Made by a program: the position numbers and the translations under genes. DNA of 50,507 nucleotides. Source: Mycobacterium colombiense. GTDB taxonomy: Bacteria; Actinomycetota; Actinomycetes; Mycobacteriales; Mycobacteriaceae. Of this stretch, positions 35,519 to 45,214 are shown one piece after another. How positions within the stretch are numbered: position 1 is the stretch's first letter; the number at the start of each line of letters is the position of its first letter. The stretch is taken from positions 1 to 50,507 of the forward strand of contig NZ_QMEV01000037.1 of the NCBI RefSeq assembly GCF_003284935.1, given 5' to 3'. Under the pieces are notes generated by a model that worked only from the letters and a program-made list of their open reading frames with translations, was not told the origin of the DNA and ran no database searches.

Positions 35519-35752
35519 ATGCAGTTGGCTTTGCAGATCACCCTGGTCGTCACCAGCATCCTGGTGGTGCTGCTGGTGCTGCTGCACCGCGCCAAGGGTG
35601 GCGGCCTGTCCACGTTGTTCGGTGGCGGCGTGCAGTCCAGCCTGTCGGGTTCCACGGTGGTGGAGAAGAACCTGGACCGGCTGACCTATTTCATCACCGC
35701 CATCTGGCTGGTGTGCATCATCGGCATGGCGCTGATGATCAAGTACCGCTGA
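35519..35752 (+). CDS. secG: Protein-export membrane protein SecG
   Basis: A 77-residue SecYEG subunit with two membrane helices (about 4-23 and 53-73) and a connecting loop with GGGLSTLFGGGV, the most typical SecG segment. It aids the SecA membrane cycle. Located 30 bp after tpi, as in M. tuberculosis (Rv1440), and likely also transcribed from its own leaderless promoter. Confidence 0.93.
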   Translation: MQLALQITLVVTSILVVLLVLLHRAKGGGLSTLFGGGVQSSLSGSTVVEKNLDRLTYFITAIWLVCIIGMALMIKYR

Positions 35753-35790
35753 CGCCGGACGCTCGACGGGCGGGCCCCGGCATCGCCGTC

Positions 35791-35803
35791 GATACTGAGT
35801 GCT
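35791..35803 (+). promoter_or_regulatory. Possible leaderless promoter of ppc (-10 GATACT)
   Basis: GATACT (35791-35796) lies seven bases before ATG 35804 and there is no Shine-Dalgarno. GATACT is a one-mismatch variant of TANNNT-type -10s used in mycobacteria. Confidence 0.35.
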
Positions 35804-38611
35804 ATGGCTGAGGCATCCGAGGGCACGCTGGAACCGATCGGTGCCGTGCAGCGCACCCTGGTGGGGCGCGAGGCGACCGAGCCGATGCGGGCCGACATCA
35901 GGCTGCTGGGCGCCATTCTGGGTGACACGGTGCGCGAGCAGAACGGAAACGAGGTGTTCGAGCTCGTCGAGCGGGCCCGGGTCGAATCGTTTCGGGTGCG
36001 CCGCTCCGAGATCGACCGCGCCGAGCTGGCGCGCATGTTCGACGGCATCGACATCCACCAGGCGATCCCGGTCATCCGGGCGTTCAGCCACTTCGCCTTG
36101 CTGGCCAACGTCGCCGAGGACATCCACCGGGAGCGTCGCCGGGCGATTCACGTCGCCGCCGGCGAGGCGCCGCAGGACAGCAGTCTGGCCGCGACCTACG
36201 CCAAACTCGATCGGGCGCAACTGGATTCGGCCACCGTCGCCGGCGCGCTCCAGGGTGCCGTGGTGGCGCCGGTGATCACCGCGCATCCCACCGAGACCCG
36301 CCGCCGCACCGTGTTCGTCACCCAGCACCGGATCACCGAACTGATGCGGCTGCACGCCGAGGGGCACGAAGAAACCGACGACGGCGCCAACATCGAACGC
36401 GAGTTACGCCGCCAGGTCCTCACGCTGTGGCAGACCGCGCTCATCCGGTTGTCCCGGCTGCAGATCACCGACGAGATCGAGGTCGGGCTGCGCTACTATG
36501 CCGCCGCCTTCTTCAAGGTGATCCCGCAGGTCAACGCGGAGGTGCGCGACGCCCTGCGGTCGCGCTGGCCCGACGCCGCCCTGCTCGCGCAGCCGATCGT
36601 GGAGCCCGGCTCGTGGATCGGCGGGGACCGCGACGGCAATCCGAACGTGACGGCCGACGTGGTGCGCCAGGCCACGGGCAACGCCGCGTTCACCGCGCTG
36701 GCGCACTACCTGGCCGAACTGACCGCCTTGGAGCAGGAGCTGTCCATGTCGGCGCGCCTGGTCACGGTCACCCCGGAGCTGACCGAGCTGGCCCAGGGCT
36801 GCGGGGAGAAGGCCCGCGCCGACGAGCCGTACCGTCGCGCGGTCCGGGTGATCCGCGCCCGCCTCACCGCGACCGGCGCCGAGATCTTGGACCGCCGACC
36901 CCAGCACGAGCTGGACCTGGGGCTGCCGCCTTATGCCGCCCCGGGCGAACTGCAGGCCGACCTCGACACCATCGATGCGTCACTGCGCTCGCACGGCAGC
37001 GCGCTGCTGGCCGACGACCGCGTCGCGCTACTGCGAGAAGGCGTGCGAGTCTTCGGGTTTCACCTGTGCGGCCTGGACATGCGGCAAAACTCCGACGTGC
37101 ACGAGGAGGTGGTCGCCGAGCTGCTCGCGTGGTCCGGGGTGCACCCGGATTACGGTTCGCTGGCCGAAGACGAGCGGGTCGAGCTCCTGGCCGGTGAGCT
37201 CGCCACCCGCCGGCCGCTGGTCGGTGAGCGCGCCGAGCTGTCGGAGCTGGCCCGCAAGGAGCTGGGCGTGGTGCGGGCGGCAGCGCATGCCATCAAGCGC
37301 TACGGACCGTCGGCGGTGCCCAATTACGTGATCTCCATGTGCCGTTCGGTCTCCGACATCCTCGAGGCCGCGATCCTGCTCAAAGAGGCGGGCCTGATCG
37401 ACGCGTCCGGCGACGCGCCGTACTGCCCGGTCGGCATCTCACCGCTGTTCGAGACCATCGACGATCTGCACAACGGCGCCACCATCCTGCACGCCATGCT
37501 CGAACTCCCGATCTACCGCGCCCTGGTGGCCGCCCGCGACGACAGCCAGGAAGTGATGCTCGGGTATTCCGATTCCAACAAGGACGGCGGCTACCTGGCG
37601 TCCAGCTGGGCGGTGTACCGGGCCGAGCTGGCCCTGGTCGAGGTGGCCCGCAAGACCGGAATCCGGTTGCGGCTCTTCCACGGTCGCGGCGGCACCGTCG
37701 GCCGCGGCGGCGGTCCGAGCTACGAAGCCATCCTGGCGCAGCCGCCGGGCGCGGTGAACGGTTCGCTGCGGCTCACCGAACAGGGCGAGGTGATCGCCGC
37801 CAAGTACGCCGAACCGCAAGCGGCGCAACGCAATTTGGAGAGCCTGCTGGCCGCCACGCTGGAATCCACGCTGCTGGATGTGGAGGGCCTGGGCGACGCC
37901 GCCGAACCGGCGTACGCGGTGCTCGACGAAGTGGCCGTGCTGGCGCAGCGCGCCTACTCCGAATTAGTGCACGAGACACCGGGTTTCGTCGATTACTTCA
38001 TGGCCTCCACGCCCGTCAGCGAGATCGGCTCGCTGAACATCGGCAGCCGCCCCACCTCACGCAAGCCCACCCAGTCCATCTCGGACCTGCGCGCCATCCC
38101 GTGGGTGCTGGCGTGGAGCCAGTCGCGGGTCATGCTGCCCGGCTGGTATGGCACCGGCTCGGCATTCGAGCAGTGGATCGCCGCGGGCCCGGACGGCGAA
38201 AGCCAGCGGGTGAACACCCTGCACGACTTGTACCAGCGCTGGCCGTTTTTCCGCAGCGTGCTGTCCAACCTGGCTCAGGTGCTGGCCAAAAGCGACCTCG
38301 GGCTGGCCGCGCGCTACGCCGGATTGGTCGACGACGAGGAACTGCGGCACCGGGTGTTCGACAAGATCGTCGACGAGCACCGGCGAACCATCGCCATGCA
38401 CAAGCTCATCACCGGTCAGGACAACCTGCTCGCCGACAACCCCGCGCTGGCGCGGTCGGTGTTCAACCGCTTCCCCTACCTCGAGCCACTCAACCACCTG
38501 CAGGTGGAGTTGCTGCGCCGCTACCGCTCCGGCGACGACGACGAATTGGTGCAGCGCGGCATTTTGCTGACGATGAACGGGCTGGCCAGCGCGCTGCGAA
38601 ACAGCGGCTGA
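35804..38611 (+). CDS. ppc: Phosphoenolpyruvate carboxylase
   Basis: A 935-residue PEPC that carboxylates PEP with bicarbonate to oxaloacetate, an anaplerotic reaction. Catalytic motifs are intact: [11 protein letters not shown] (His and Arg), [41 protein letters not shown] and [14 protein letters not shown]; the C-terminus ends [13 protein letters not shown], as is usual for the family. ATG 35804. It lies downstream of the glycolytic genes, so PEP supply and use are side by side. From memory, M. tuberculosis lacks a ppc gene at this locus while M. leprae has one near tpi; that comparison needs a database check. Confidence 0.97.
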   Translation: MAEASEGTLEPIGAVQRTLVGREATEPMRADIRLLGAILGDTVREQNGNEVFELVERARVESFRVRRSEIDRAELARMFDGIDIHQAIPVIRAFSHFALLANVAEDIHRERRRAIHVAAGEAPQDSSLAATYAKLDRAQLDSATVAGALQGAVVAPVITAHPTETRRRTVFVTQHRITELMRLHAEGHEETDDGANIERELRRQVLTLWQTALIRLSRLQITDEIEVGLRYYAAAFFKVIPQVNAEVRDALRSRWPDAALLAQPIVEPGSWIGGDRDGNPNVTADVVRQATGNAAFTALAHYLAELTALEQELSMSARLVTVTPELTELAQGCGEKARADEPYRRAVRVIRARLTATGAEILDRRPQHELDLGLPPYAAPGELQADLDTIDASLRSHGSALLADDRVALLREGVRVFGFHLCGLDMRQNSDVHEEVVAELLAWSGVHPDYGSLAEDERVELLAGELATRRPLVGERAELSELARKELGVVRAAAHAIKRYGPSAVPNYVISMCRSVSDILEAAILLKEAGLIDASGDAPYCPVGISPLFETIDDLHNGATILHAMLELPIYRALVAARDDSQEVMLGYSDSNKDGGYLASSWAVYRAELALVEVARKTGIRLRLFHGRGGTVGRGGGPSYEAILAQPPGAVNGSLRLTEQGEVIAAKYAEPQAAQRNLESLLAATLESTLLDVEGLGDAAEPAYAVLDEVAVLAQRAYSELVHETPGFVDYFMASTPVSEIGSLNIGSRPTSRKPTQSISDLRAIPWVLAWSQSRVMLPGWYGTGSAFEQWIAAGPDGESQRVNTLHDLYQRWPFFRSVLSNLAQVLAKSDLGLAARYAGLVDDEELRHRVFDKIVDEHRRTIAMHKLITGQDNLLADNPALARSVFNRFPYLEPLNHLQVELLRRYRSGDDDELVQRGILLTMNGLASALRNSG

Positions 38612-38685
38612 TAACCCGCGATTCGCCTCCCCGGGCGGCCCCGGCGCGAATACCCTGATGGACGCGACGTCGACCGAGGAGACCA

Positions 38686-39477
38686 GTGAGCGGATCCGGA
38701 CTACCCCTGTGGCTCTTTCTGGTTTCGGTCACCGCCGTGGCGATCGCGACCGCGGTGGGCTTCATCTGGCTGGGCAATCGCATCCTGCCGAGCCGGCGCT
38801 ACGGCAAAGAGCACAACCCGGCGATCGCCTCGTTTCTCACCGTCGTCGGCTTCATCTACGGCGCGCTGCTGGGCTTCACCGTGGTGGCCACCTGGGAGCA
38901 CTTCTCGTCCACGCAGGTCGTCGTCTCCGGTGAGGCGTCGGCGCTGACGACGATGTACCGCCAAACCGTCGCCATGCCCGAACCGGAACGGACCGAGATC
39001 CAGGAGCTGTTGCGCAAGTACGCCGGCGCGGTGGCGGGCCCGGAGTGGAACAAGCAGCGCAACGACGGGGCGCGCGCCGCGATCACCCGGATGTATCGCA
39101 CGGTCGGGCGCCAGCAGCCCAACGTCGCGGCGAAGCCGATCAATCAGCAATTCCTCAACCAGCTGAGCGAGTTGGCCTCCGACCGCAACGAGCGCATCGT
39201 CGGCACCAAGCCACGCATCCCGCCCCTGATGTGGGCGGGGTTGATCTTCGGAGCCGTTGTGCTGGTTGCGTTTACGGGCTTACTGCGGCTGGGCAGCACC
39301 GTCGGTCACGTCATCGTGTCCAGCACGGTCGCGGTGCTCCTGGGCCTGCTGCTGTGCGTCGTGTCCCAGCTCGACCACTCGTATGCGACCGATCAGCGGA
39401 TCACGTCGGGGCCGTTCCAGCACGCGCTGGACATCTTCGATTCGGTCGACAACGACAGCCGGTACTTCCCGCGCTGA
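38686..39477 (+). CDS. DUF4239-family membrane protein
   Basis: A 263-residue protein with two N-terminal (about 8-30, 48-70) and two C-terminal (about 182-200, 206-227) membrane helices around a helical soluble loop (about 75-178). This is the DUF4239 layout, function unknown. GTG 38686 is preceded by GAGGAG eight bases away, and TACCCT at 38651-38656 may be the -10. The small gap after ppc (74 bp) and convergence with the deacetylase gene 11 bp downstream suggest a single-gene unit. Confidence 0.8.
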   Translation: MSGSGLPLWLFLVSVTAVAIATAVGFIWLGNRILPSRRYGKEHNPAIASFLTVVGFIYGALLGFTVVATWEHFSSTQVVVSGEASALTTMYRQTVAMPEPERTEIQELLRKYAGAVAGPEWNKQRNDGARAAITRMYRTVGRQQPNVAAKPINQQFLNQLSELASDRNERIVGTKPRIPPLMWAGLIFGAVVLVAFTGLLRLGSTVGHVIVSSTVAVLLGLLLCVVSQLDHSYATDQRITSGPFQHALDIFDSVDNDSRYFPR

Positions 39478-39488
39478 GCGTTACGGGT

Positions 39489-40418
39489 TCAGCCCTTCAG
39501 CAGCTCCCCGACGTGCGCGGTGACCGATTCGGTGAGGCCCTGCAGGTCATAACCGCCTTCGAGCACCGCGACCAGCCGCCCGTCGCATAGCCTTTCGGCC
39601 GACGTCATCAATTCCCGGGTGACCCAGGCGAAGTCGTCGGCCGTCATGGTCAGCGAGCCCAGTGGATCGCGCTCGTGGGCATCGAAGCCGGCGGACACGA
39701 TGATCAGCTCGGGCGAAAAGCCTTGCAGCGCAGGCAGTATCCGATCCTGAAAGGCCGCGCGCAGCTCGGTCCCGCCGTCACCGGGTGCAAGCGGCGCGTT
39801 GAAGATGTTGCCGACGCCGGTTTCTCGTACCGCGCCGGTGCCGGGGAACAGCGGCATCTGATGCGTGGACGCGTAGAGCACACTGGGGTCGGAGTAGAAG
39901 ATCTGCTGGGTGCCGTTGCCGTGGTGGACGTCGAAATCGACGATGGCGACCCGCGTCAGGCCGTGTTTGTTCTGCGCGTGCCGCGCGCCGATGCTGATGT
40001 TGTTGAACAGGCAGAAGCCCATCGCGCGCTCGGTCTCGGCGTGGTGGCCCGGCGGCCGGCACGCGACGAACGCGTTCTGCGCATCACCGGCCAGCACCGC
40101 GTCCACGGCCTGCAGCGTGGCGCCCACCCCGCGCAGCGCGGTCTGCCAGGTCGAGGGTTCCATCATGGTGTCGCCGCCGTCGAGGTAGACGTAGCCGTCG
40201 TCGGGCCGCGCGGCTTCCAGCGCGTCCACGTACCGGTTCGAGTGCACGTACCGAGTCGTCGCGAGGTCGGCCGGCTCTGCCTCCTGGCGCATCAGCGCCT
40301 CGAACTGTGGCCGGCTCAGCGCCGCCGCCACCGCGCGGTAGCGGTCCGGCCGCTCCGGATGACCGGGAGCGGTCCGGTGGTCCGCGAACGCGGAATGGTG
40401 CAGCAGCAACGTGGCCAT
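39489..40418 (-). CDS. Histone-deacetylase-superfamily amidohydrolase
   Basis: A 309-residue zinc hydrolase of the HDAC/AcuC/AphA superfamily, closest in pattern to class II-like bacterial members. The zinc and catalytic elements are present: RPPGHHAE (charge-relay His pair), DFDVHHGNGTQ (zinc Asp and His), SAGFDAHERDPLG (second zinc Asp) and EGGYDLQGL (transition-state Tyr). It could deacetylate proteins, polyamines or acetoin-related compounds; the substrate is not evident. Start ATG 40418. It precedes nothing obvious in function and follows a coiled-coil gene by 19 bp on the same strand. Confidence 0.92.
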   Translation of the reverse strand: MATLLLHHSAFADHRTAPGHPERPDRYRAVAAALSRPQFEALMRQEAEPADLATTRYVHSNRYVDALEAARPDDGYVYLDGGDTMMEPSTWQTALRGVGATLQAVDAVLAGDAQNAFVACRPPGHHAETERAMGFCLFNNISIGARHAQNKHGLTRVAIVDFDVHHGNGTQQIFYSDPSVLYASTHQMPLFPGTGAVRETGVGNIFNAPLAPGDGGTELRAAFQDRILPALQGFSPELIIVSAGFDAHERDPLGSLTMTADDFAWVTRELMTSAERLCDGRLVAVLEGGYDLQGLTESVTAHVGELLKG

Positions 40419-40437
40419 CGAACGTCCCGCCGGGCGC

Positions 40438-40836
40438 CTACTGCACGGTCCGGTTGCGCAGCCTGTCCACCAGGCCGCGCACCGCGTGCTCGGTGATCGC
40501 CAGCGGGGACATCATGGTCTCGCCCACCCGCACCATGTCGTCGACCCGCGCGACGATGGCCTCCACCGGCTCGACCAGCACGATCAACCGCTTGGCCAGA
40601 TCGTCCAGGCTGGCCATGGTGCCATCCAGGTGATCCAGGCCCTGTTCCAGACGCTCCACCGTGGCGTTGAGGGCCGACAGGGAGCTGCTGAGCTCCTTCA
40701 TGGTGTGGCTCAACCCGTCGAGGACGTCTTCGACCTGCTCCACGGTCTTGTCGGCGTTCAAGGCGGCCTGGGTGAGCGTCTTGATCCGGCTTCGCTCTTG
40801 TCCCCCGCGCGCGGTTCTGTCTGCCATGACCGTCAT
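40438..40836 (-). CDS. Small coiled-coil protein (Rv1444c-like)
   Basis: A 132-residue, largely helical protein. The core (about 30-90) shows heptad-like runs, LSHTMKELSSSLSALNATVERLEQGL and LAKRLIVLVEPVEAIVARVDDMV, suggesting a coiled coil, possibly phasin-like. No signal peptide or membrane segment. Start ATG 40836; ATG 40827, three codons later, is equally possible. By position and length it matches Rv1444c, of unknown function, downstream of the pentose phosphate operon by 42 bp. Confidence 0.75.
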   Translation of the reverse strand: MTVMADRTARGGQERSRIKTLTQAALNADKTVEQVEDVLDGLSHTMKELSSSLSALNATVERLEQGLDHLDGTMASLDDLAKRLIVLVEPVEAIVARVDDMVRVGETMMSPLAITEHAVRGLVDRLRNRTVQ

Positions 40837-40878
40837 TATGACCCGGCGGGGCGCGGGCGCGAGCCCGAACGCCGACGG

Positions 40879-41634
40879 CTAGCTCTGCTCCCCGGCCCGC
40901 GACGGCAGCTTGGCCGCGGCGTCCTCGTCGAGCAGCCACAGCGTGGTGTCCAGCCCCACCGCCCCGGCGGCCGGCACCGAAACCGGTGCGGCCCCGCCGA
41001 TGGCGGCGGCCACCGCGTCGGCCTTGCCGCCGCCGGACACCAGCAGCCAGACTTCGCGGGAACGCGCAATGGCGGGCAGCGTCAACGTGATCCGTTGCGG
41101 CGGCGGCTTGGGGGAGTCGTCGACCGACACCACCATCCGGGTGGTTTCGAGCACGGCCGGGGTGTCGGGGAACAGCGAGTTGATGTGGCCCTCGGGTCCC
41201 ATGCCCAGCAGGTGCACGTCGAAATTCGGAACGGGTTCGCCCGGTTCGGCGTTGGCGGCCAGCAACTGCTCGTAGGCCAGTGCCGCCGCGGCCAGATCGT
41301 TGCCGAATTCGCCGTCGCTGGCCGGCATCGGGTGCACCTGGCTCGACGGGATGTCGACGTGGGAGAGCAGCGCGGCCCGCGCCTGTTTGTCGTTGCGCTC
41401 GTCGTCGTCCTCGGGGACGTAGCGTTCGTCGCCCCAGAACAGATGCACGCGTGCCCAGTCGATCTCGCGCCCCACCAGCGACTGCAGCAGCCCGATGCCG
41501 TTGCCGCCGCCGGTGAGCACGATGAGCGCTCGGCCACGGGCCGCCACGGCGTTCGCGATGGTGTCGGTCAGCCGCGCGGCGGCGGCCTCGACCATGGTCT
41601 GGCTGTCCGGGAAAATTTCGATGTTGGTGCTCAC
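40879..41634 (-). CDS. pgl: 6-phosphogluconolactonase
   Basis: A 251-residue DevB-type lactonase hydrolysing 6-phosphogluconolactone. Motifs: [31 protein letters not shown] and [15 protein letters not shown] with the catalytic His. GTG 41634 overlaps the opcA stop (GTGA). Last gene of the pentose phosphate operon and acts directly after zwf. Rv1445c equivalent. Confidence 0.95.
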   Translation of the reverse strand: MSTNIEIFPDSQTMVEAAAARLTDTIANAVAARGRALIVLTGGGNGIGLLQSLVGREIDWARVHLFWGDERYVPEDDDERNDKQARAALLSHVDIPSSQVHPMPASDGEFGNDLAAAALAYEQLLAANAEPGEPVPNFDVHLLGMGPEGHINSLFPDTPAVLETTRMVVSVDDSPKPPPQRITLTLPAIARSREVWLLVSGGGKADAVAAAIGGAAPVSVPAAGAVGLDTTLWLLDEDAAAKLPSRAGEQS

Positions 41635-42542
41635 ACGTATTGCACTTTCTCGATGCCTTCGAGCGCTGATTGGTAAACCTCGTCGGCGTCCAGCCGGCGC
41701 AGATCTTCGGCGAGGCACTCGCCGGTTTCCCTGCGCGCCAAGGGGAGTAGGGCGTCCGGCCGGGAAGTCCGGCTCAACGTGGCCGTCCTTCCCTGCTGCG
41801 GCCGGCTCAAGACGATCGTTTCGCTCTTGCGCTCCAGTTCGATCTTGAGTTCGCCGACCGCCCGCCGCACCGGGCCGTCGATCCGGCTGGCCAGCCACCC
41901 GGCCAGCACGTCCAGGGCGGGCTCGGTCGCCAGGCCGGACACCAGCGCCGACTCGATCGGTTCGTGCGGCGCCAGGTCGACGGCCGAGGCGAGCAGCGCG
42001 CGCCAGTAGGTGATGCGCGCCCAGGCGAGGTCGGTGTCGCCCGCGGTGTAGCCGGGCAGCCGGCTCTTGATGGCCGCCAACGGGTCCACCCCGTTGGTCG
42101 CGTCGGTGATGCGACGAATCGCCAACCGCCCCAACGGATCGTGCGCGGGCACCGCCGGCGCCACGTCGGGCCACCAGACCACCACCGGGATGTCGGGCAG
42201 CAGGAAGGGGGTGACCACGCTGGCGGCGTGTCCGGACAGCGCGCCGGACAGCCGCAGCACCACGACTTCGCTGGCGCCGGTGTCGCCGCCGGCGCGCAGC
42301 TGCGCATCCAGGCGCGGCTTGTCCGCGTACGGATTGCCCCGCATCGTCACGATGATCCGGCTGGGATGCTCATGGCTGGCGTCGTTGGCCGCCTGCAGCG
42401 ACTCTTCGAAGATCTCCTCGCTGTCGGGCGCGACGATCAGCGTCAGCACCCGGCCCATCGCGACGGCGCCGACCCGTTCGCGCAGCTCGTCGAGCCTCTT
42501 GTTGACCGCCGTGGTGGTGGTGTCTTCCATGTCGATGATCAC
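41631..42542 (-). CDS. opcA: OpcA, glucose-6-phosphate dehydrogenase assembly/allosteric protein
   Basis: A 303-residue protein of the OpcA family, which assembles or redox-modulates glucose-6-phosphate dehydrogenase in cyanobacteria and actinobacteria. Visible conserved blocks: [64 protein letters not shown] and [25 protein letters not shown] 42542 overlaps the zwf stop as GTGA and gives 303 residues, the same length as recalled for Rv1446c; an ATG four codons upstream is less likely. Both ends overlap neighbours, so translation is coupled through zwf-opcA-pgl. Confidence 0.94.
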   Translation of the reverse strand: MIIDMEDTTTTAVNKRLDELRERVGAVAMGRVLTLIVAPDSEEIFEESLQAANDASHEHPSRIIVTMRGNPYADKPRLDAQLRAGGDTGASEVVVLRLSGALSGHAASVVTPFLLPDIPVVVWWPDVAPAVPAHDPLGRLAIRRITDATNGVDPLAAIKSRLPGYTAGDTDLAWARITYWRALLASAVDLAPHEPIESALVSGLATEPALDVLAGWLASRIDGPVRRAVGELKIELERKSETIVLSRPQQGRTATLSRTSRPDALLPLARRETGECLAEDLRRLDADEVYQSALEGIEKVQYV

Positions 42543-44083
42543 GGCCGCCGCCATTCCCGGCCGGTGCGCCGCAGCATCTCGAACGCCGAGTCCGGGCCCC
42601 AGGTGCCCGACTCGTACGGTTCGGGCTTACCGCCCGCTGCCCAATTGGTGAGCACGGGATCGAGTATGTCCCAAGCCAGTTCGACCTCTTCGTTGACCGG
42701 AAACAGGGACGGCTCCCCGAGCAGCACATCGAGGATCAACTGTTCGTAGGCCTCCGGGGATTCCTCGGCGAACGCCGAGCCGTAGGAGAAGTCCATGTTG
42801 ACGTCGCGGACCTCCATCGCGGTGCCCGGCACCTTGGAGCCGAACCGCAGCGTGACGCCCTCGTCGGGCTGCACCCGGATCACCATGGCGTTGGCGCCCA
42901 GCTCGTCGGTCATGGTCGCATCGAACGGCAGGTGCGGCGCCCGCTTGAAGACCAGGGCGATCTCGGTCACCCTGCGGCCCAGGCGCTTTCCGGTTCGCAG
43001 GTAGAACGGCACGCCCGCCCAGCGGCGGGTGTCCACCTCGAGCGTGATGGCGGCGAACGTCTCGGTGATCGAATCCTTGGCGAACCCCTCTTCGTCGAGC
43101 AGCCCGACGACCTTCTCGCCGCCCTGCCAGCCCGCGGCGTACTGGCCGCGGCTGGTAGTCTCGTCGAGGGGCTCGGCGAGCTGGGTGGCCGAGAGCACCT
43201 TGATCTTCTCGGCCTGCAGCGCCGACGGGCTGAAGCTGACCGGCTCCTCCATCGCGGTCAGCGCGAGCAGCTGCATCAGGTGGTTCTGGATCACGTCGCG
43301 CGCCGCGCCGATGCCGTCGTAGTAGCCGGCCCGCCCGCCCAGCCCGATGTCCTCGGCCATGGTGATCTGCACATGGTCGACGTAGTGCGCGTTCCAGATG
43401 GGGTCGAACAGCTGGTTGGCGAACCGCAGCGCCAGGATGTTGCGGACCGTCTCCTTGCCCAGGTAGTGGTCGATCCGGAACACCGACTCCTCCGGAAACA
43501 CCGCGTTGACGGACTTGTTCAGCGCCTGCGCGCTTTCCAGGTCGTGCCCGAACGGCTTCTCGATCACCACCCGGCTCCACCGATCGCCCTGCGGGCGAGC
43601 CAGGCCCGACTTGTGCAGCTGCTCGCACACCACCGGGAACGATTTCGGCGGGATCGCCAGATAGAAGGCGTGGTTGCCGCCGGTGCCGCGTTCGGCGTCC
43701 AGCTTGTCCAGGGTCTCGGCCAGCCGCCCGAACGCCTCGTCGTCGTCGAAAGCGCCCGGCACGAAACGGAATCCCTCGGCCAGCCGGTCCCAGTTCTCCT
43801 GCCGGAACGGGGTGCGGCAGTGTTCCTTGACGGCCTCGTGCACCACCTTGCCGAAATCCTGGGTGCTCCAATCGCGGCGGGCGAAGCCCACCAGCGAGAA
43901 GCTCGGCGGCAGCAGACCCCGATTGGCCAGGTCGTAGATGGCCGGCATGACCTTCTTGCGGGCCAGGTCGCCGGTGACGCCGAAGATCACCATCCCGCAC
44001 GGCCCCGCGATCCGCGGCAGCCGCTTGTCGCGCTTGTCCCGTAACGGGTTATGCCATAGTTGCGCGGTGCGGGCTGGGCTCAT
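42539..44083 (-). CDS. zwf: Glucose-6-phosphate 1-dehydrogenase
   Basis: A 514-residue enzyme making 6-phosphogluconolactone with NADP (or F420-independent NAD) as acceptor; commits carbon to the oxidative pentose phosphate path. Signatures: [22 protein letters not shown] (nucleotide binding), [14 protein letters not shown], the active-site [10 protein letters not shown], and [20 protein letters not shown] 44083 overlaps the tal stop (ATGA). Length equals that recalled for Rv1447c (zwf2). Confidence 0.97.
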   Translation of the reverse strand: MSPARTAQLWHNPLRDKRDKRLPRIAGPCGMVIFGVTGDLARKKVMPAIYDLANRGLLPPSFSLVGFARRDWSTQDFGKVVHEAVKEHCRTPFRQENWDRLAEGFRFVPGAFDDDEAFGRLAETLDKLDAERGTGGNHAFYLAIPPKSFPVVCEQLHKSGLARPQGDRWSRVVIEKPFGHDLESAQALNKSVNAVFPEESVFRIDHYLGKETVRNILALRFANQLFDPIWNAHYVDHVQITMAEDIGLGGRAGYYDGIGAARDVIQNHLMQLLALTAMEEPVSFSPSALQAEKIKVLSATQLAEPLDETTSRGQYAAGWQGGEKVVGLLDEEGFAKDSITETFAAITLEVDTRRWAGVPFYLRTGKRLGRRVTEIALVFKRAPHLPFDATMTDELGANAMVIRVQPDEGVTLRFGSKVPGTAMEVRDVNMDFSYGSAFAEESPEAYEQLILDVLLGEPSLFPVNEEVELAWDILDPVLTNWAAGGKPEPYESGTWGPDSAFEMLRRTGREWRRP

Positions 44084-45198
44084 TTGGAGGCGGAACCCAG
44101 CTGCTTCTGCGTTTCTTCCAGCAGCTCGGTCCACGAATCCACAAACTTCTCCACACCCTCGTCCTCGAGCACCTTGAAGACGTCGGTCAAATCGATGCCG
44201 ATCTGGTCCAGCTTGTCGAACACCGCCTGGGCGTCCCCGGCGGTGCCGCTGACCGTGTCGCCCTTGATCTCACCGTGGTCGGCGACGGCGTCAATCGTCT
44301 TCTCCGGCATGGTGTTCACCGTGTTGGGCGCCACCAGCTCGGTGACGTAGAGGGTGTCGGAGTAGTCGGGGTTCTTGACACCGGTGGACGCCCACAGCGG
44401 ACGCTGCACCCGGGCGCCGTCGGCCTTGAGCGACTGGTAGCGGTCGCCGCCCTCGAAGACCTCCTGGTAGGCCGCGTAGGCCAGCCGCGCGTTGGCCACG
44501 CCGGCCTTGCCCAGCAGCGCCTTGGCGTCGTCCGACCCGATCTTCTCCAGCCGCTTGTCCACCTCGGTGTCCACCCGGGACACGAAAAACGATGCGACGG
44601 AGTGGATCTTGGAGATGTCATGCCCGGCCTCGCGTGCCTTCTCCAGGCCGGCCAGGTAGGCGTCCATCACCTGACGGTGCCGCTCGACGGAGAAGATCAA
44701 CGTGACGTTGACCGAAATGCCTTCCGCAAGAACGGCAGTGATCGCCGGGATGCCGGCCTTGGTCGCCGGGATCTTGATGAACAGGTTGGGCCGGTCGACG
44801 ATCTTCCACAGCTCGACGGCCTGCGCGATCGTCTTGTCGGTCTCGGCGGCCAGCCGCGGGTCGACCTCGATGGACACCCGTCCGTCGACGCCGTCGGAGG
44901 CCTCCCACTCGCGCTTGAGCACGTCGCACGCCTTGCGGACGTCGTCCGTGGTGACGGTGCGGATGGTGGCGTCCACATCGGCGCCGCGCTCGGCCAGCTC
45001 GGCGATCTGCCCCTCGTAGGCGTCGCCCTCGGCCAGCGCCTTCTGGAAGATCGACGGGTTGGTGGTCACGCCGACAACGCTTTTCGTGTCGATCAGCTCC
45101 TGCAGGTTGCCCGACTGCAGCCGCTGGCGCGACAGGTCATCTAGCCAGACGGAAACTCCCGCGGCGGACAGCGCCGCGAGGTTGGGGTTCTGAGTCAT
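44080..45198 (-). CDS. tal: Transaldolase
   Basis: A 372-residue class I transaldolase moving a dihydroxyacetone unit between sugar phosphates. The Schiff-base Lys lies in [14 protein letters not shown]; other blocks are [28 protein letters not shown] and [19 protein letters not shown] 45198 is supported by GGAG upstream. It begins 16 bp after tkt and overlaps zwf. Rv1448c equivalent. Confidence 0.96.
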   Translation of the reverse strand: MTQNPNLAALSAAGVSVWLDDLSRQRLQSGNLQELIDTKSVVGVTTNPSIFQKALAEGDAYEGQIAELAERGADVDATIRTVTTDDVRKACDVLKREWEASDGVDGRVSIEVDPRLAAETDKTIAQAVELWKIVDRPNLFIKIPATKAGIPAITAVLAEGISVNVTLIFSVERHRQVMDAYLAGLEKAREAGHDISKIHSVASFFVSRVDTEVDKRLEKIGSDDAKALLGKAGVANARLAYAAYQEVFEGGDRYQSLKADGARVQRPLWASTGVKNPDYSDTLYVTELVAPNTVNTMPEKTIDAVADHGEIKGDTVSGTAGDAQAVFDKLDQIGIDLTDVFKVLEDEGVEKFVDSWTELLEETQKQLGSASK

Positions 45199-45214
45199 CT
45201 CCAAACGCCCTTTC

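Noticed and set aside
38612..38685. Terminator after ppc (ATTCGC ... GCGAAT pairing)
   Set aside because: Arms of six with a 19-nt GC-rich loop and no T-tract; too weak to call.
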